Below are positions 1 to 6,201 of a DNA stretch of 9,377 nt, piece after piece. The DNA is from Pseudomonadota bacterium (lineage in GTDB: Bacteria; Pseudomonadota; Gammaproteobacteria; Burkholderiales; Burkholderiaceae). The number at the start of each line of letters is the position of its first letter. Within the stretch, counting starts at the first letter, position 1. Made by a program: the position numbers and the translations under genes. The DNA is taken from NCBI GenBank assembly GCA_021783435.1, contig JAJXUC010000147.1, positions 1-9,377 of the forward strand, read 5' to 3'. The notes below the pieces were generated by a model. That model had not been told where the DNA came from. It did no database searches and saw only the letters and a list, made by a program, of their open reading frames with translations.

Positions 1-14
1 AGCCCGGACGCCGC

Positions 15-602
15 GTGCGCCTCATCGTCGGCATCACCGGCGCCACCGGCGCCGTCTACGGCGTGCGCCTGCTGGAGCATCTGCGCCGCCTGGGCGGTGT
101 GCACACGCATCTGGTGGTGAGCGCGGCCGGCTGGCTCAGCGTCAAGGCCGAGCTGGACCTGTCGCGGCGCGAGGTGGAGCTTCTCGCCGACGAGACGCAC
201 CCGATCGGCGACGTGGCGGCCAGCATCGCCAGCGGTTCGTTCCGCACCGACGGCATGGTGGTGGCACCGTGCTCGATGAAGTCGCTGGCGGCCATCGCCC
301 ATGGTTTGTCGGACAACCTGCTCACCCGCGCCGCCGACGTGTGCCTGAAGGAGCGCCGCCGCCTGGTGCTGCTGGCGCGCGAGGCGCCGCTGAATCTGGC
401 CCACCTGCGCAACATGACCGCCGTGGCGGAAATGGGCGGCACCATCTTCCCGCCGCTGCCCGCGTTCTACCAACGTCCGCAAAGCATCACCGAGATGGTG
501 GACCACACCCTGGGCCGCGTGCTGGAGCAGTTCGGCATCGGCCACGATCTGGCGCCGCCATGGCAGGGATGGCCGGCAGCCGACGCGGGCACCGCCGCCT
601 GA
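15..602 (+). CDS. ubiX: UbiX-type flavin prenyltransferase
   Basis: This enzyme attaches a dimethylallyl group to FMN, making the prenylated flavin cofactor used by UbiD-type decarboxylases, for example in ubiquinone synthesis; it is cytosolic. The protein is 195 aa, close to the roughly 190 aa usual for the family, and matches E. coli UbiX along its length as I recall that sequence. Visible motifs are the N-terminal flavin-binding loop GITGATGA (residues 6-13), SGSF (73-76), PCSMKSLA (85-92), the LTRAADVCLKERR block (103-115), REAPLNLAHLRNM (122-134) and FYQRPQS (151-157). The start used is the GTG at 15, giving MRLIVG as in homologues. The frame stays open to the left edge with only 14 nt visible, so an upstream start and the ribosome binding site cannot be judged. 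The porin gene follows 20 nt after the stop, so co-transcription is plausible. No ubiD partner lies in the window. Confidence 0.93.
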   Translation: MRLIVGITGATGAVYGVRLLEHLRRLGGVHTHLVVSAAGWLSVKAELDLSRREVELLADETHPIGDVAASIASGSFRTDGMVVAPCSMKSLAAIAHGLSDNLLTRAADVCLKERRRLVLLAREAPLNLAHLRNMTAVAEMGGTIFPPLPAFYQRPQSITEMVDHTLGRVLEQFGIGHDLAPPWQGWPAADAGTAA

Positions 603-622
603 GCCCGAGACCGCCCGCCAGC

Positions 623-1792
623 GTGCGCCCTGCGTCTCGCCCGCTACGACTCGCGGCCTGCCTGCCGCTCCTCGGCGCCCTGGCCGCCGCGCCGGCGAGG
701 GCGCAGGCTCCGCCGCCGCAGGGGGGCGAATTCCAGATCGCCCCGTTCAATGCGCCGGTGCTGCCTTCACCGCGCCGATTGGGCCAGGGGCTGTCATGGT
801 CGGGGCATCTGGACAGCGAAGCGGTGGCCGTCACGGCCGGCGGCCTGCGCCGCCAGCCCGCCAGCGACGCACTGCTGCAACTGGGCGGCAGCCTGGACAC
901 CGGCAAGGCCGGGCTGTGGCCCGGGGGCAAGCTGGACTTCAGCCTCATGGGCCTGGCGACGCAAGGCAACCTTCCGGCGCAGACCGGTGCGCTGCAAACC
1001 ACCAGCAACGACTGGGCCGCCAACTTCCTGCGCGTCTACCAGCTGAGCTACCGCCAGGATCTCGGCCCCGGCTTCGTGCGCGCCGGCATCATGGACGTGA
1101 ACTATGACTTCGCCACCGTGGGCCTGGCCGGACAGCTGCTCAACGCCTCGTTCGGCCCGCTGCCCACACTCACCGGCAATGCCGTCATCGCCACCTTCCC
1201 CACGCCCGGGCTGGGGTTGATGGGCGGCGCCGCGCTGGGCGACGGCTATGCGGCGCAGGCCGGGGTGTGGCAAGCCAATCCGCCAAGCTTTTCGCATGTC
1301 GCGTCCAGCGGCGCCCTCACGCTGCTGGAGGGCAGCAAAGGCGTGGGCACGATGGCGGACGGCCAGCCGCGCCAGTTGTTCAAACTGGGGCTGTGGCATA
1401 TGCGTCAGAACGACCCGCTGCTGGGGCCGTCCACCGGCGGCGTCTACGTCATCGCCGAAACCCGCTGGAACGTGCGGACCGGACCGCGCTACGGCGCTTT
1501 CCTGCAACTGGGCGCGAGCGACGGCGAGGCCGACCCGGTGCCGCGCTACCTGGGCCTCGGCCTGCGCGTGGAACGGCCTTTCGCCAGCAGGCCGGACGAC
1601 AGCCTGAGCCTGGGCCTGGCGCGTGCCAGCCTGCGCGGGCGGCCCCACGCGGAAACCGTGCTGGAACTGGACTACGCCTACAAATGGGCCGATGGCGTCT
1701 ACCTGCAGCCCGACCTGCAACGCATCTGGCACGCCGACGGCACCGGCCCGGCCGCCACCGTGCTGACGCTGCGCCTGCACCTCGAGTACTGA
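623..1792 (+). CDS. OprB-like carbohydrate-selective porin
   Basis: This is a predicted outer-membrane beta-barrel porin of the OprB family, whose members let sugars and other small solutes diffuse into the periplasm. From a GTG at 623 it is 389 aa. It opens with a clean Sec signal peptide: Arg-rich start, hydrophobic LAACLPLLGALAAA, and a likely cut after ARA (residue 27) or AQA (29). Family-like signatures are QLLNASFGPLPTL (171-183), the FP.PGLGLMGGAALGDGY stretch (192-209), GVYVIAETRW (273-282), the ELDYAYKWADGVYLQPDLQRIWH stretch (348-370), and a C-terminal strand ending LRLHLEY with the terminal aromatic expected for BAM recognition. In-frame ATGs at 560 and 569 overlap the end of ubiX and would add a 21- or 18-residue Arg-rich leader; the GTG gives the more normal signal peptide but has only a weak ribosome binding site (CGAGA near 606-610). 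The family is well supported; the substrate is unknown. Confidence 0.82.
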   Translation: MRPASRPLRLAACLPLLGALAAAPARAQAPPPQGGEFQIAPFNAPVLPSPRRLGQGLSWSGHLDSEAVAVTAGGLRRQPASDALLQLGGSLDTGKAGLWPGGKLDFSLMGLATQGNLPAQTGALQTTSNDWAANFLRVYQLSYRQDLGPGFVRAGIMDVNYDFATVGLAGQLLNASFGPLPTLTGNAVIATFPTPGLGLMGGAALGDGYAAQAGVWQANPPSFSHVASSGALTLLEGSKGVGTMADGQPRQLFKLGLWHMRQNDPLLGPSTGGVYVIAETRWNVRTGPRYGAFLQLGASDGEADPVPRYLGLGLRVERPFASRPDDSLSLGLARASLRGRPHAETVLELDYAYKWADGVYLQPDLQRIWHADGTGPAATVLTLRLHLEY

Positions 1793-1793
1793 C

Positions 1794-1816
1794 GCGGGGG
1801 CGCGCTGCGCCCCCGC
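1794..1816 (+). terminator. GC hairpin after the porin gene
   Basis: The arms GCGGGGGCGC (1794-1803) and GCGCCCCCGC (1807-1816) form a perfect 10-bp stem with a 3-nt loop, starting just after the porin stop codon. No T-run follows, so this is not a classical intrinsic terminator. It may help end transcription or protect the 3' end of the upstream message. Confidence 0.5.
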
Positions 1817-1941
1817 ACGGCCAACCAGTGAGATAGGCCGCGCGCGAACCATCCCCGAAACCCGCACGCTGGCAGCCCTGGCGCGGCACTTCCCGCCTGA
1901 CGGCCGCGCGGGCCTTGGCGAAACGATCCGGCTCGTGCAGA

Positions 1942-1986
1942 AAGTCACAAATATTGCCACGAATCCTTCACAAATCCTTCACTGGG
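1942..1986 (+). promoter_or_regulatory. Pho-box-like tandem half-site array
   Basis: Four same-orientation units lie about 100 nt before the phosphoesterase start: AAGTCACAAAT (1942-1952), TTGCCACGAAT (1954-1964), CCTTCACAAAT (1965-1975) and CCTTCACTGGG (1976-1986). Their CAC cores begin at 1946, 1958, 1969 and 1980, a spacing of 12, 11 and 11 nt. The PhoB box is known to consist of 11-bp direct repeats with a TGTCA core and an A/T-rich tail. The 18 nt from 1965 to 1982 match the E. coli consensus CTGTCATAAATCTGTCAC at 13 of 18 positions. The stretch is also A/T-rich in a GC-rich surrounding. I infer phosphate-starvation control of the downstream phosphoesterase. No convincing -10 element is visible; weak candidates are TGCGAT (1995-2000) and TACGGT (2004-2009). 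Confidence 0.55.
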
Positions 1987-2072
1987 CCATCACATGCGAT
2001 CACTACGGTGGGGTCTACCGGTGCGCGAACACGGCAGGGGCCTGCCGCTGAACCAGCGCCGGTGCCCCCCAC

Positions 2073-2077
2073 AGGAG
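2073..2077 (+). promoter_or_regulatory. Ribosome binding site fixing the phosphoesterase start
   Basis: AGGAG lies 9 nt before the ATG at 2087. It decides in favour of that ATG over an in-frame ATG at 1994, which has no comparable site and would put 31 extra residues in front of the signal peptide. Confidence 0.8.
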
Positions 2078-2086
2078 AACCTGATC

Positions 2087-3859
2087 ATGCGTAGACCCAG
2101 CCTTTTCTCGGTGACGGCCTTGAGCGCGATGCTGGCCTGGCACCCCATGCCCGCCAGCGCCGAGTCCGACACCCATACCGCCACGCCGATCGAGCATCTG
2201 ATCGTCATCGTCGGCGAGAACCACAGCTTCGACAATCTGTTCGCCACCTACAAGCCCAAGCACGGCCAGACCGTGCACAACCTGCTGTCCGAAGGCATCG
2301 TCAACGCCGACGGCACGCCGGGGCCGAACTTCGGCAAGGCCGCCCAGTGGCAGGCCAGCGATACCGACGTGTATCGCCTCGACCCGACCAAGACCCAGCC
2401 CTACGCCACGCTGCCGCAACCCAACACCACCTACGCCAATGGCCAGCCCCCCGGCGTGCCGGACCAGCGCTTCCCGGCCAACCTGCCCAACGGCCCGTTC
2501 CAGATCACCAAGTACGTGCCGTACGACTCCTACACCGGCGACCCGGTGCACCGCTTCTTCCAGATGTGGCAACAGGTGGACAAGGGCCAGCATGACCTGT
2601 TCACCTGGGTGGCCCAGACCGTGGGCATCGGCGGCCAGAACGTGCCGCCCGCGACGCCGGCCGACACCTACCAGGGCGGCGTGCAGATGGGCTTCTACAA
2701 CATGCACACCGGCGACGCGCCGTACTTCAAGCAGCTTGCGCGCGAATACGCCATCAGCGACAACTACCACCAGGCCATCATGGGCGGCACGGGCGCCAAC
2801 TTCATCTCCATCGGCACCGCCGGGGACGCCGCGTTCTACAACACCAACGGCATGCCCGCCATGCCGCCGGCCAACCAGATCGAGAACCCCGATCCGATGC
2901 CGGGCACCAACAACTTCTACAAGCAAGATGGCTATGCGGGTGGCTCCTACGTCAACTGCGCGGACCCCGCGCAACCCGGCGTTTCGGCCATCATGAACTA
3001 CCTGAACGCCCAGCCCAACAAGCCCTTCAACGGCGGCAACTGCGCGGCCGACACCTACTACCTGCTGAACAACTACGGCCCCGGCTACAACCCCGACGGC
3101 ACGACCCGCCCGGTGGATGCGACCCACTTCAACGTGCCGCCGCAGACGATGCCGATGCTGGCGGACGCGATGACGGCCAAGGGCATCACCTGGAAGTGGT
3201 ACAGCGGCGGCTGGAACAACGGCCATCCGACCAGCGAGTACTGCTCGATCTGCGACCCGTTCGTGTTCTCGAAATCGGTCATGACTTCGGCCCAGCGCAA
3301 CAACCTGCAGGGCATGACCCAGTTCCAGTCCGACGTGAAGTACGGCACGCTGCCTGCGGTGGCTTTCGTGCGTCCGTATGAAAGCCAGGCCGGCCATCCC
3401 GCCGACTCCAACCCCTACCACTACGAGCAGTTCGTCAAGAGTGTGATCGACCAGGTCAAGAGCAACAAGAAGCTGTGGGCGCACACCGCCATCATGATCA
3501 CCTTCGACGAAGGCGGCGGCTACTACGACTCGGGCTACATCCAGCCGATCGACTTCTTCGGCGACGGCACGCGCATCCCGATGATCGTGGTGTCGCCGTA
3601 CTCGCGCGGCGGCGATGTCGACCACACCTACACCGACCACGCCTCCATCGCCAAGTTCATCGAGGCCAACTGGGACCTGTCGCCACTGACCAAGCGCAGC
3701 CGCGACAACCTGCCCAACCCGGTCCCGACCCCGGGCGATCCCTACGTGCCGCGCAACAAGCCCTCGATCGGCAACATGATGACCCTGTTCCACTTCGGCC
3801 ACGGCGATGGTCATGAAGACGGCCATAGGGATGGGCATTCGAACGCGCTGGACGACTGA
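2087..3859 (+). CDS. Secreted phosphoesterase, phospholipase C/acid phosphatase family
   Basis: This is an exported metal-dependent phosphoesterase (PF04185-type) that would hydrolyse phospholipids or other phosphate esters outside the cytoplasm. The protein is 590 aa. An N-terminal signal ends near PASA (cut after residue 25); its RRPSLF start is loosely Tat-like, and Tat export is known for some family members, so Sec versus Tat is open. Family motifs in order: EHLIVIVGENHSFDNLF (36-52) with the metal-binding Glu-Asn, GGTGAN (233-238) where Thr235 is the likely nucleophile by analogy with GPT.PN in phospholipases C, FDEGGGYYD (473-481), GTRIPMIVVSPYSRGG (494-509), then DHTYTDHASIAKFIE (512-526). 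The tail (569-590) is a His-Asp-Gly repeat. AGGAG precedes the start, a Pho-box-like array lies upstream and an intrinsic terminator follows. Which substrate it prefers (phospholipid or small ester) cannot be told from sequence. Confidence 0.88.
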   Translation: MRRPSLFSVTALSAMLAWHPMPASAESDTHTATPIEHLIVIVGENHSFDNLFATYKPKHGQTVHNLLSEGIVNADGTPGPNFGKAAQWQASDTDVYRLDPTKTQPYATLPQPNTTYANGQPPGVPDQRFPANLPNGPFQITKYVPYDSYTGDPVHRFFQMWQQVDKGQHDLFTWVAQTVGIGGQNVPPATPADTYQGGVQMGFYNMHTGDAPYFKQLAREYAISDNYHQAIMGGTGANFISIGTAGDAAFYNTNGMPAMPPANQIENPDPMPGTNNFYKQDGYAGGSYVNCADPAQPGVSAIMNYLNAQPNKPFNGGNCAADTYYLLNNYGPGYNPDGTTRPVDATHFNVPPQTMPMLADAMTAKGITWKWYSGGWNNGHPTSEYCSICDPFVFSKSVMTSAQRNNLQGMTQFQSDVKYGTLPAVAFVRPYESQAGHPADSNPYHYEQFVKSVIDQVKSNKKLWAHTAIMITFDEGGGYYDSGYIQPIDFFGDGTRIPMIVVSPYSRGGDVDHTYTDHASIAKFIEANWDLSPLTKRSRDNLPNPVPTPGDPYVPRNKPSIGNMMTLFHFGHGDGHEDGHRDGHSNALDD

Positions 3860-3865
3860 TCTGAC

Positions 3866-3885
3866 CCGGGGCCGCCCGGCCCCGG
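3866..3885 (+). repeat. GC hairpin after the phosphoesterase stop
   Basis: CCGGGGCC (3866-3873) and GGCCCCGG (3878-3885) form an 8-bp stem around a GCCC loop, 6 nt after the stop codon and with no T-run. It may stabilise the 3' end or cause pausing ahead of the stronger terminator at 3935-3966. Confidence 0.4.
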
Positions 3886-3934
3886 CCCGGCGTCGCGCGT
3901 GACGCGACACCAAGTCAAACTCGCATGAGAGCCG

Positions 3935-3966
3935 CGGCGGCCGGAGAATTCCGGCCGCCGTTTTTT
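3935..3966 (+). terminator. Intrinsic terminator of the phosphoesterase transcript
   Basis: The arms CGGCGGCCGGA (3935-3945) and TCCGGCCGCCG (3950-3960) make an 11-bp stem with a GAAT loop, followed at once by TTTTTT (3961-3966). This is a textbook rho-independent terminator for plus-strand transcription, 75 nt after the phosphoesterase stop. It sits between convergent genes, but no A-run lies on the left side, so it lacks a U-tract for the minus-strand gene. Confidence 0.9.
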
Positions 3967-3999
3967 ATGGCTTGGCGCGATGGCCGTCTGCGCCAGACC

Positions 4000-5778
4000 C
4001 TAGGGCGGCAGCATGCCCGAACGTTGCAGAGGCATGGGGGTCTGTGGCGGCGCCACCTGCCCGGGCTGCGGGGCCGGCGCGGGCTGCGGCATGGGGCCAT
4101 AGTCGCGCTGCGGGCGGCGCTCCGAGCGCGGGTTCCCGGGCTCGGCGCCGAACCCGGAACTGCGGTCTGGCACATAGAGGAACGCCGGAGGCCGGGGTGA
4201 CTGTGGCGGTCTGGGCAGCGGCAGCATGCCGGCGCGTTCCAGCGGCATGAGGGTTTGCGGTGGCGCAGGCTCTGGGCCGGGCGGACGCTCGCGCCTGCGC
4301 TGCGGCGGCAGCACGCGCACCGCGCCGCCGAAACCATCGCGCAGGTCAGGCGGCGCGGTGGGGGGCCGCGTGGCCAGCACGGGCCGGCCGTTGTGCCCGG
4401 CGGGAGCCGGCACGGGACGGGCCCCGCCCAGCCAGCTGTTGGCACCGGGCTTGATGCGTGCCGCGTCGCCCACGTGCAGTGGCCCGGTCTGCGGCAAGCG
4501 CGCGCGCTGCATGACGCCTTGCACCGGCCGGCCTTGGGTGAAGGCGGCCAAAGGTACCGCGGTCAGCGCATGGGGTGGAAGCTGGCCGGGTTCGATCAGG
4601 TGTTGGACGTTGAAGCGGGTCGTCCCCGCATCGGCCTGCGGCGGGATCACCGTGCTCCGGTTCACCGCCACCAGATAAGCCGGGCTGGAGGTGTAGGACG
4701 GGCGGTAGAGCTGCCCGGGGCCGAGCGGAAACCAGGCCACGCCGGGCGCGCCCGACGTCAGCGTCAGGCTGAACGATACGCCCGGCACGCCGCCGACGAA
4801 GGCCACCAGCGCTGGAGCGTAGACCGCAGGTGCGGCGCGCGGCCCGGGCACCCAGCCCCAGGCCCCGCCGATCCAGGCCCAGCGGCCGTAGTGGAACGGC
4901 GCGAAGCCCCAGGGCTCGTCGGCGATCCAGGTCCAGCCCCAGGGCGCAACCCAGGCCCAGCGGCCGTCGCGATAAGGCGCCCAGCCCGAGCCCACGCGCG
5001 GGAACCACACCGGACCGTATTCGGCGCTGCGCACCCAGCCACCCCAGGCGCTCAGGCCCTGGTGGCCCGTGACCCAGGGCGACACGTAGGCTGCCGAGGC
5101 CGAGGCGTCGGCACGGGCGTCGAGCATCGCCACCCAGCGGTCGAAAGCGTCGGGCGGCGGGTGGTCCGTCGCCGCCGCAACCTGGAGATCGCTCCCGGCG
5201 AATTGCACCTGGCGCCCGCCCACCAGGGTGAAGGCCGCGCCCCCGACGCCATATGCGGTGCCGCTGCCTGCGCCCTGGGTCACCGTGGTGGAGTCATCCA
5301 GCGGGTTCACATCCAACCGCACCGAACCTGCGCTGTCCAGCACATAGGCGAGGTTGGGCGTATCGATCTCGACGTGCTGCCGTGGATCGAGCACGGGCAC
5401 CTGGATCTCCAGCACACCCCGGGTCAGCATGAGCTGGGTTTGCGCCTCGCGCAGATCGAGCATGGTCAGTTCGGTGTCGGCGCCCAGGCGCACGGATTGC
5501 GGACCCGCTTCCAGATCGACGAGCCCGCCGGCACCGGACCAGACGTGGTCGCCGTTGGAAAGCGGCCAGTTCGTCTCGGCCTGCATCCAGCCCCCGGCGC
5601 TCGCGGGCCAGACGCTGGCGGCGCCCTGGAACCACGCCAGACGCGCGACGACGCTGGGCGGCACCGGCGCTTCGTCCGCCCAGGCGAGAGACGCCAGTCC
5701 GACGAGCGCGAGCACACACAAGACCATGCTCCATGCGGGTGACGGGGCGCGAGGGCGGGCAGGGCGATGGCGGTTCAT
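4000..5778 (-). CDS. FecR/DUF6600-like exported protein, Trp-rich with Pro-rich tail
   Basis: The biochemical role is unknown; similar proteins are usually annotated FecR-domain or DUF6600 proteins and are thought to act in the periplasm or at the envelope. The protein is 592 aa. The signal peptide has an Arg/Pro-rich start, a hydrophobic core (18-31) and a likely cut after AWA (34). Residues about 41-200 resemble a FecR-type beta-rich domain: ARLAWFQGAASVW, WPLSNGDHVWSGAGGLVDLEAG, then a GVLEIQVP turn. Residues 245-312 are strongly Trp-rich, with recurring YG.VW.P, GRWAWV, PWGW and HYGRWAWIGGAWGWVPG. Residues from about 450 onward are Pro/Arg-rich, low complexity and probably disordered, with a motif repeated at 506-520 and 577-591. 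AAGGAG (plus-strand 5785-5790) sits 6 nt before the ATG and supports the start. The gene is convergent with the phosphoesterase and appears to be transcribed alone. Confidence 0.8.
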   Translation of the reverse strand: MNRHRPARPRAPSPAWSMVLCVLALVGLASLAWADEAPVPPSVVARLAWFQGAASVWPASAGGWMQAETNWPLSNGDHVWSGAGGLVDLEAGPQSVRLGADTELTMLDLREAQTQLMLTRGVLEIQVPVLDPRQHVEIDTPNLAYVLDSAGSVRLDVNPLDDSTTVTQGAGSGTAYGVGGAAFTLVGGRQVQFAGSDLQVAAATDHPPPDAFDRWVAMLDARADASASAAYVSPWVTGHQGLSAWGGWVRSAEYGPVWFPRVGSGWAPYRDGRWAWVAPWGWTWIADEPWGFAPFHYGRWAWIGGAWGWVPGPRAAPAVYAPALVAFVGGVPGVSFSLTLTSGAPGVAWFPLGPGQLYRPSYTSSPAYLVAVNRSTVIPPQADAGTTRFNVQHLIEPGQLPPHALTAVPLAAFTQGRPVQGVMQRARLPQTGPLHVGDAARIKPGANSWLGGARPVPAPAGHNGRPVLATRPPTAPPDLRDGFGGAVRVLPPQRRRERPPGPEPAPPQTLMPLERAGMLPLPRPPQSPRPPAFLYVPDRSSGFGAEPGNPRSERRPQRDYGPMPQPAPAPQPGQVAPPQTPMPLQRSGMLPP

Positions 5779-5805
5779 GGTGCGCTCCTTGGCCGCAGGA
5801 AAATT

Positions 5806-5817
5806 TCCACGCGTGGA
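5806..5817. promoter_or_regulatory. 12-bp palindrome upstream of the FecR/DUF6600-like gene
   Basis: TCCACGCGTGGA is a perfect dyad 28 nt before the start codon of the minus-strand gene at 5778, where an operator could act on its promoter or leader. It is flanked by an A/T-rich AAAATT. No convincing -35/-10 pair was found for this gene. At 12 bp in GC-rich DNA it may be chance. Confidence 0.25.
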
Positions 5818-5887
5818 CCCTCAACGCGGCGGAGGGCCATTTTTCCGACGGGCCTATGGATGTTTCCCAAATTCGTGTCAGTCCGAG

Positions 5888-5970
5888 CCTCTCCCCACCC
5901 CAACCCTCCCCATGCATGGGGAGGGGGTCAGCACCTCTCCAGCCTCGTGGGGGAGGTCGGGAGGGGGAGC
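5888..5970. repeat. REP-like palindromic intergenic element
   Basis: A perfect 22-bp palindrome (5904-5925, centre CCCCATGCATGGGG) is followed by further G-rich segments at 5948-5969 that could pair imperfectly with the C-rich arm at 5888-5910. It could fold as a hairpin or as alternative stems. C-rich/G-rich elements of this style are known as dispersed intergenic repeats in many Proteobacteria. Only one copy is in the window, so its repeat status is inferred. Confidence 0.5.
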
Positions 5971-6046
5971 TTCGTGTGCCGTTTCGAGTCTGTCGCCCAT
6001 TCCGGAAATCTCAATATTTCCCACGCAGGCGGCAGGAATCCTTCAA

Positions 6047-6075
6047 TTGTGAACCTGGAGGCGGCCCGTCACAAT
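6047..6075 (+). promoter_or_regulatory. Candidate promoter within an inverted repeat, upstream of the regulator
   Basis: TTGTGA (6047-6052) and CACAAT (6070-6075) each match 4 of 6 positions of the sigma-70 -35 and -10 elements and are exactly 17 bp apart. They also form most of an inverted repeat, ATTGTGA (6046-6052) and TCACAAT (6069-6075). The predicted transcription start is near 6082, about 120 nt before the chosen regulator start and on an in-frame ATG. Confidence 0.4.
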
Positions 6076-6201
6076 GCCGTCATGCAATGCATGGACACTC
6101 GGGTCTTAGGGGCTTTCCGGCCCTCCTGGATTCGGGCCTGCCGCGCTGCGCACAAGGCGTGCAGCCGGCGCGCCCAAGCCGGTTCCCAGTTTGCGAGCCT
6201 C

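Larger units (their letters stand above)
5779..6201. other. 423-nt intergenic region between divergent genes
   Basis: No gene is supported here. The left end holds the leader of the minus-strand FecR/DUF6600-like gene with its ribosome binding site and the 5806-5817 dyad. The middle holds the C-rich/G-rich palindromic element at 5888-5970. The right end holds the candidate promoter and dyads upstream of the regulator. From 6082 to 6201 the regulator frame is open, but codons there (TTA, GGG, CGG, ATT, TTT) are less GC-biased in third position than in the gene body, which favours untranslated leader. Confidence 0.6.

Noticed and set aside
269..559. Porin reading frame stays open far upstream inside ubiX.
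   Set aside because: The extra residues are Arg/Pro/Gly-rich frame-shifted translation of ubiX; a normal signal peptide begins only at 623.
1836..1910. Direct repeat GGCCGCGCG at 1836-1844 and 1902-1910.
   Set aside because: Nine GC-only bases repeat easily by chance in DNA this GC-rich, and nothing else in the flanks is shared.
794..1960. Minus-strand open frame across the porin gene.
   Set aside because: It is low-complexity Gln/Ala/Arg translation with no recognisable domain, opposite a clear OprB-like porin.
2015..3913. Long open frame on the minus strand across the phosphoesterase gene.
   Set aside because: It is a Val/Gly/His-rich shadow caused by high GC; the plus strand carries clear family motifs, a signal peptide and a ribosome binding site.
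4255..5742. Long open frame on the plus strand across the FecR/DUF6600-like gene.
   Set aside because: Its composition is Arg/Gly/His-rich with no domain; the minus-strand protein has a signal peptide, Trp-rich motifs and a good ribosome binding site.
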